Assembly: GCA_023145955.1 (NCBI GenBank)
Contig: JAGLDA010000191.1
Location: 1 to 8,057, forward strand
Origin: Bacteroidales bacterium
GTDB lineage: Bacteria; Bacteroidota; Bacteroidia; Bacteroidales; UBA1556
DNA length: 8,057 nt
Reading direction: 5' to 3'
Position numbers and translations under genes: made by a program. This document shows, one piece after another, positions 6,688 to 8,057 of the stretch (within the stretch, counting starts at the first letter, position 1; each line of letters opens with the position of its first letter). The notes under the pieces were generated by a model, which did no database searches, was not told where the DNA came from, and saw nothing but the letters and a program-made list of their open reading frames with translations.

Positions 6688-7866
6688 TTATTTCGTTTTT
6701 ACAGCCTTTATTCTTTGGCGTAATAGTTCGTATAAAGTAACTCCTGCAGCTTGGACTACATTAAGCGATTTTACAATACCATTCATAGGTATATATAATT
6801 GACTATCACATTTTTGTAAACTTTCCATATATATACCATAGCTCTCATCACCAACTACTATAGCAACCTTCTCTGGGAAATCAACATCATATATCATTTT
6901 GGCATCGGGAGTAGTTTCCATAGCAATAATAGTATAATCAGAAGGTATTTCATCATTCCAATTATCTAAACTAACAAAACTCCAATTTACTTTAGTAAAA
7001 CCATTGGTAGCAGACTTTTTTATTTTAGATATTTTATGGTCTCTCTTATCATCAGCAAAGAGCACTTTTTTACAACCTATCGTTCCTGCCAAACGAATCA
7101 AACCGCCAATATTGGCAGGAGTTCTAATACCTATACCAACCAAAATAGGTGCATTATCATCATCCCACATATTATCAACCTTATCTTTAAATAGATTTGT
7201 GGCAGAAGTATAATCAGTATTTATATAAGGTTTAAGTTTTCCAATTTTTCCATCTTCAAAATAGTCTAAAACATCATCACCCCTATCAATGTTTATAAAC
7301 AAAGCTTTAACACCTACAGAAACTGCAGCATCAATATTCAATACCGTATCATCAATAAATAAAGTCTCTTCGGGCCTAAGATTATTCTGCTCAAGAACAT
7401 AATTATAACTCTCAGGTTCGGGCTTGCGAATACCAATATCATGAGAGAAATAACATTTCTCAAAAAGTTTCTCTAAACCTTCAATACCATGTTTTATCTG
7501 TAAATCATTTTGATAAGAATCATAGTGAATCTTATTAGTATTAGACAATAGAAAAAGTTTGTAGTTTCCCGCTAAATTTTTAAGCAAATTCAACCTTTCT
7601 TTTGGAAAATCTAGAAGTAATTCATTCCATGCCACCTTTATATCCTCATTGGAAATACTTATTCCACTGAGCTCTCGAATAGCAGTATAGAATTCTTCAT
7701 CAGAAATCACACCTAATTCCAGGTTTATAAAAAGATTACTCTGTGTAGCACGGGAGTATAAATTTTCAAAATTTGTAATTCCTAAATCTTTAAAAGCCTC
7801 TGCTGCCTTATGGAAATCTATATTTAAAATAACTCCACCAAGGTCAAAAATTATGTTCTTTATCAT
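6688..7866 (-). CDS. Fusion of a HAD-superfamily phosphatase and a SpoU/TrmH-type RNA 2'-O-methyltransferase
   Basis: A single uninterrupted 392-residue frame joins two complete domains. Residues 1 to about 205 are a HAD hydrolase of the YihX-like type: nucleophile D8 in FDLGGV, S108 in LLSNT, K148 in RKPEPESY and D172/D173 in FIDDT, with a helical cap at about 17-90. The usual acid/base Asp two residues after the nucleophile is Gly10, as in E. coli YihX, which is an active sugar-phosphate phosphatase. Residues from about 238 to 385 are a SPOUT domain using S-adenosylmethionine: N252...R258 (motif 1), E341 in VVGDESYG (motif 2), S367 and N369 in KSLNV (motif 3). The spacings equal those I recall for Thermus TrmH (N35, R41, E124, S150, N152). 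The RNA target is unknown. The methyltransferase part is TrmL-sized, without the L30e-like RNA-binding domain of RlmB. Met233 at the domain junction could be an internal start. A -7 element lies upstream. Confidence 0.92.
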   Translation of the reverse strand: MIKNIIFDLGGVILNIDFHKAAEAFKDLGITNFENLYSRATQSNLFINLELGVISDEEFYTAIRELSGISISNEDIKVAWNELLLDFPKERLNLLKNLAGNYKLFLLSNTNKIHYDSYQNDLQIKHGIEGLEKLFEKCYFSHDIGIRKPEPESYNYVLEQNNLRPEETLFIDDTVLNIDAAVSVGVKALFINIDRGDDVLDYFEDGKIGKLKPYINTDYTSATNLFKDKVDNMWDDDNAPILVGIGIRTPANIGGLIRLAGTIGCKKVLFADDKRDHKISKIKKSATNGFTKVNWSFVSLDNWNDEIPSDYTIIAMETTPDAKMIYDVDFPEKVAIVVGDESYGIYMESLQKCDSQLYIPMNGIVKSLNVVQAAGVTLYELLRQRIKAVKTK

Positions 7867-7882
7867 TTATAAAATATTTATG

Positions 7883-7890
7883 CAAAAATA
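7883..7890 (-). promoter_or_regulatory. Probable -7 element of the HAD-SpoU gene
   Basis: TATTTTTG on the minus strand, 16 bases before the ATG at 7864-7866. The 10-base context TGCAAAAATA (plus strand) is identical to that of the mnmH promoter. No TTG lies 17-23 bases upstream, so the -33 side is weak. Confidence 0.5.
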
Positions 7891-7901
7891 TGAAAAATGC
7901 C

Positions 7902-7931
7902 TTGCGTATAAAGATTATTTGTTTACTTTTG
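7902..7931 (+). promoter_or_regulatory. Bacteroidota-type promoter of the tRNA gene
   Basis: TTG (7902-7904) and TACTTTTG (7924-7931) are separated by 19 bases, the best promoter match in the window. Transcription should start a few bases after 7931, giving a pre-tRNA leader of about 33 bases. Confidence 0.75.
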
Positions 7932-7938
7932 CACTCGC

Positions 7939-7969
7939 AATTAAAGACAGGTACTTACTTGCTTTAATT
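7939..7969 (+). repeat. Inverted repeat in the pre-tRNA leader
   Basis: AATTAAAG (7939-7946) is the exact complement of CTTTAATT (7962-7969), with a 15-base loop. The stem ends one base before the mature tRNA 5' end, so the leader would place a hairpin directly against the RNase P cleavage site. Confidence 0.6.
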
Positions 7970-7970
7970 A

Positions 7971-8047
7971 GGGCCTATAGCTCAGTTGGTTAGAGTAGTT
8001 GACTCATAATCAATTGGTCCAAGGTTCAAGTCCTTGTGGGCCCACCA
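7971..8047 (+). tRNA. tRNA with anticodon CAT, probably tRNA-Ile2 (lysidine-modified)
   Basis: A complete 77-base cloverleaf with encoded CCA. The acceptor stem is GGGCCTA/TGGGCCC with one wobble pair. The D stem is GCTC/GAGT, ending in a G-U pair. The anticodon stem is GTTGA/TCAAT around loop CTCATAA (anticodon CAT). The variable loop is TGGTC, the T stem is a perfect CAAGG/CCTTG, and the discriminator is A. It lacks the three G-C pairs next to the anticodon loop and the 1-72 mismatch of initiators. The GACTCATAATC core and the C4-G69 and C5-G68 pairs resemble E. coli tRNA-Ile2, where TilS converts C34 to lysidine so that AUA is read as Ile. Elongator tRNA-Met is the alternative. The tRNA call is near certain; the Ile2 identity is about 75% likely. 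Confidence 0.97.
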
Positions 8048-8057
8048 GGGTTAAAAG

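Noticed and set aside
6688..7866. The possibility that the HAD-SpoU gene is two genes merged by an assembly error
   Set aside because: The frame is continuous with a natural linker, both domains are complete and no repeat or low-complexity sequence lies at the junction. Only resequencing could fully exclude it.

Overview
The window is AT-rich chromosomal DNA from a member of the Bacteroidota. The evidence is indirect but consistent. Several genes have a TAnnTTTG -7 element, and three of these have a TTG 19-22 bases upstream, which is the Bacteroidota housekeeping promoter form. Clear Shine-Dalgarno sequences are lacking, and the NDK has a sequence style common in that phylum. I cannot name a genus. 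All genes but ndk and the tRNA lie on the minus strand.

Left part (1-2271, minus): a 12-helix MFS transporter that strongly resembles animal MFSD1, the lysosomal dipeptide transporter, lies just upstream of a PepD-type dipeptidase cut by the window edge. A rho-independent terminator separates them. Together they look like a dipeptide uptake and cleavage pair. A non-coding stretch of 486 bases (2272-2757) follows, holding two inverted repeats and no gene I can defend.

Middle (2758-6054, minus): mnmH (tRNA 2-selenouridine/geranyl-thiouridine synthase) and uvrC (nucleotide excision repair nuclease) are 23 bases apart and probably co-transcribed. rnpA (protein of RNase P) follows with its own promoter. 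MnmH has an unusual Asn in its P-loop.

Right part: ndk (+, divergent from mnmH) converges on a minus-strand gene that fuses a HAD-type phosphatase to a SpoU/TrmH-type RNA 2'-O-methyltransferase. A perfect 30-bp palindromic terminator lies between them. At the far right is a complete tRNA with anticodon CAT, probably tRNA-Ile2 (read as AUA after lysidine formation), with a good promoter and a hairpin leader.

Most genes are ordinary housekeeping genes. RNA maturation recurs (rnpA, mnmH, the SpoU domain, the tRNA), but this may be chance. I see no CRISPR array, insertion sequence, phage or defence system. The two items most worth pursuing are the MFSD1-like transporter beside PepD and the HAD-SpoU fusion.
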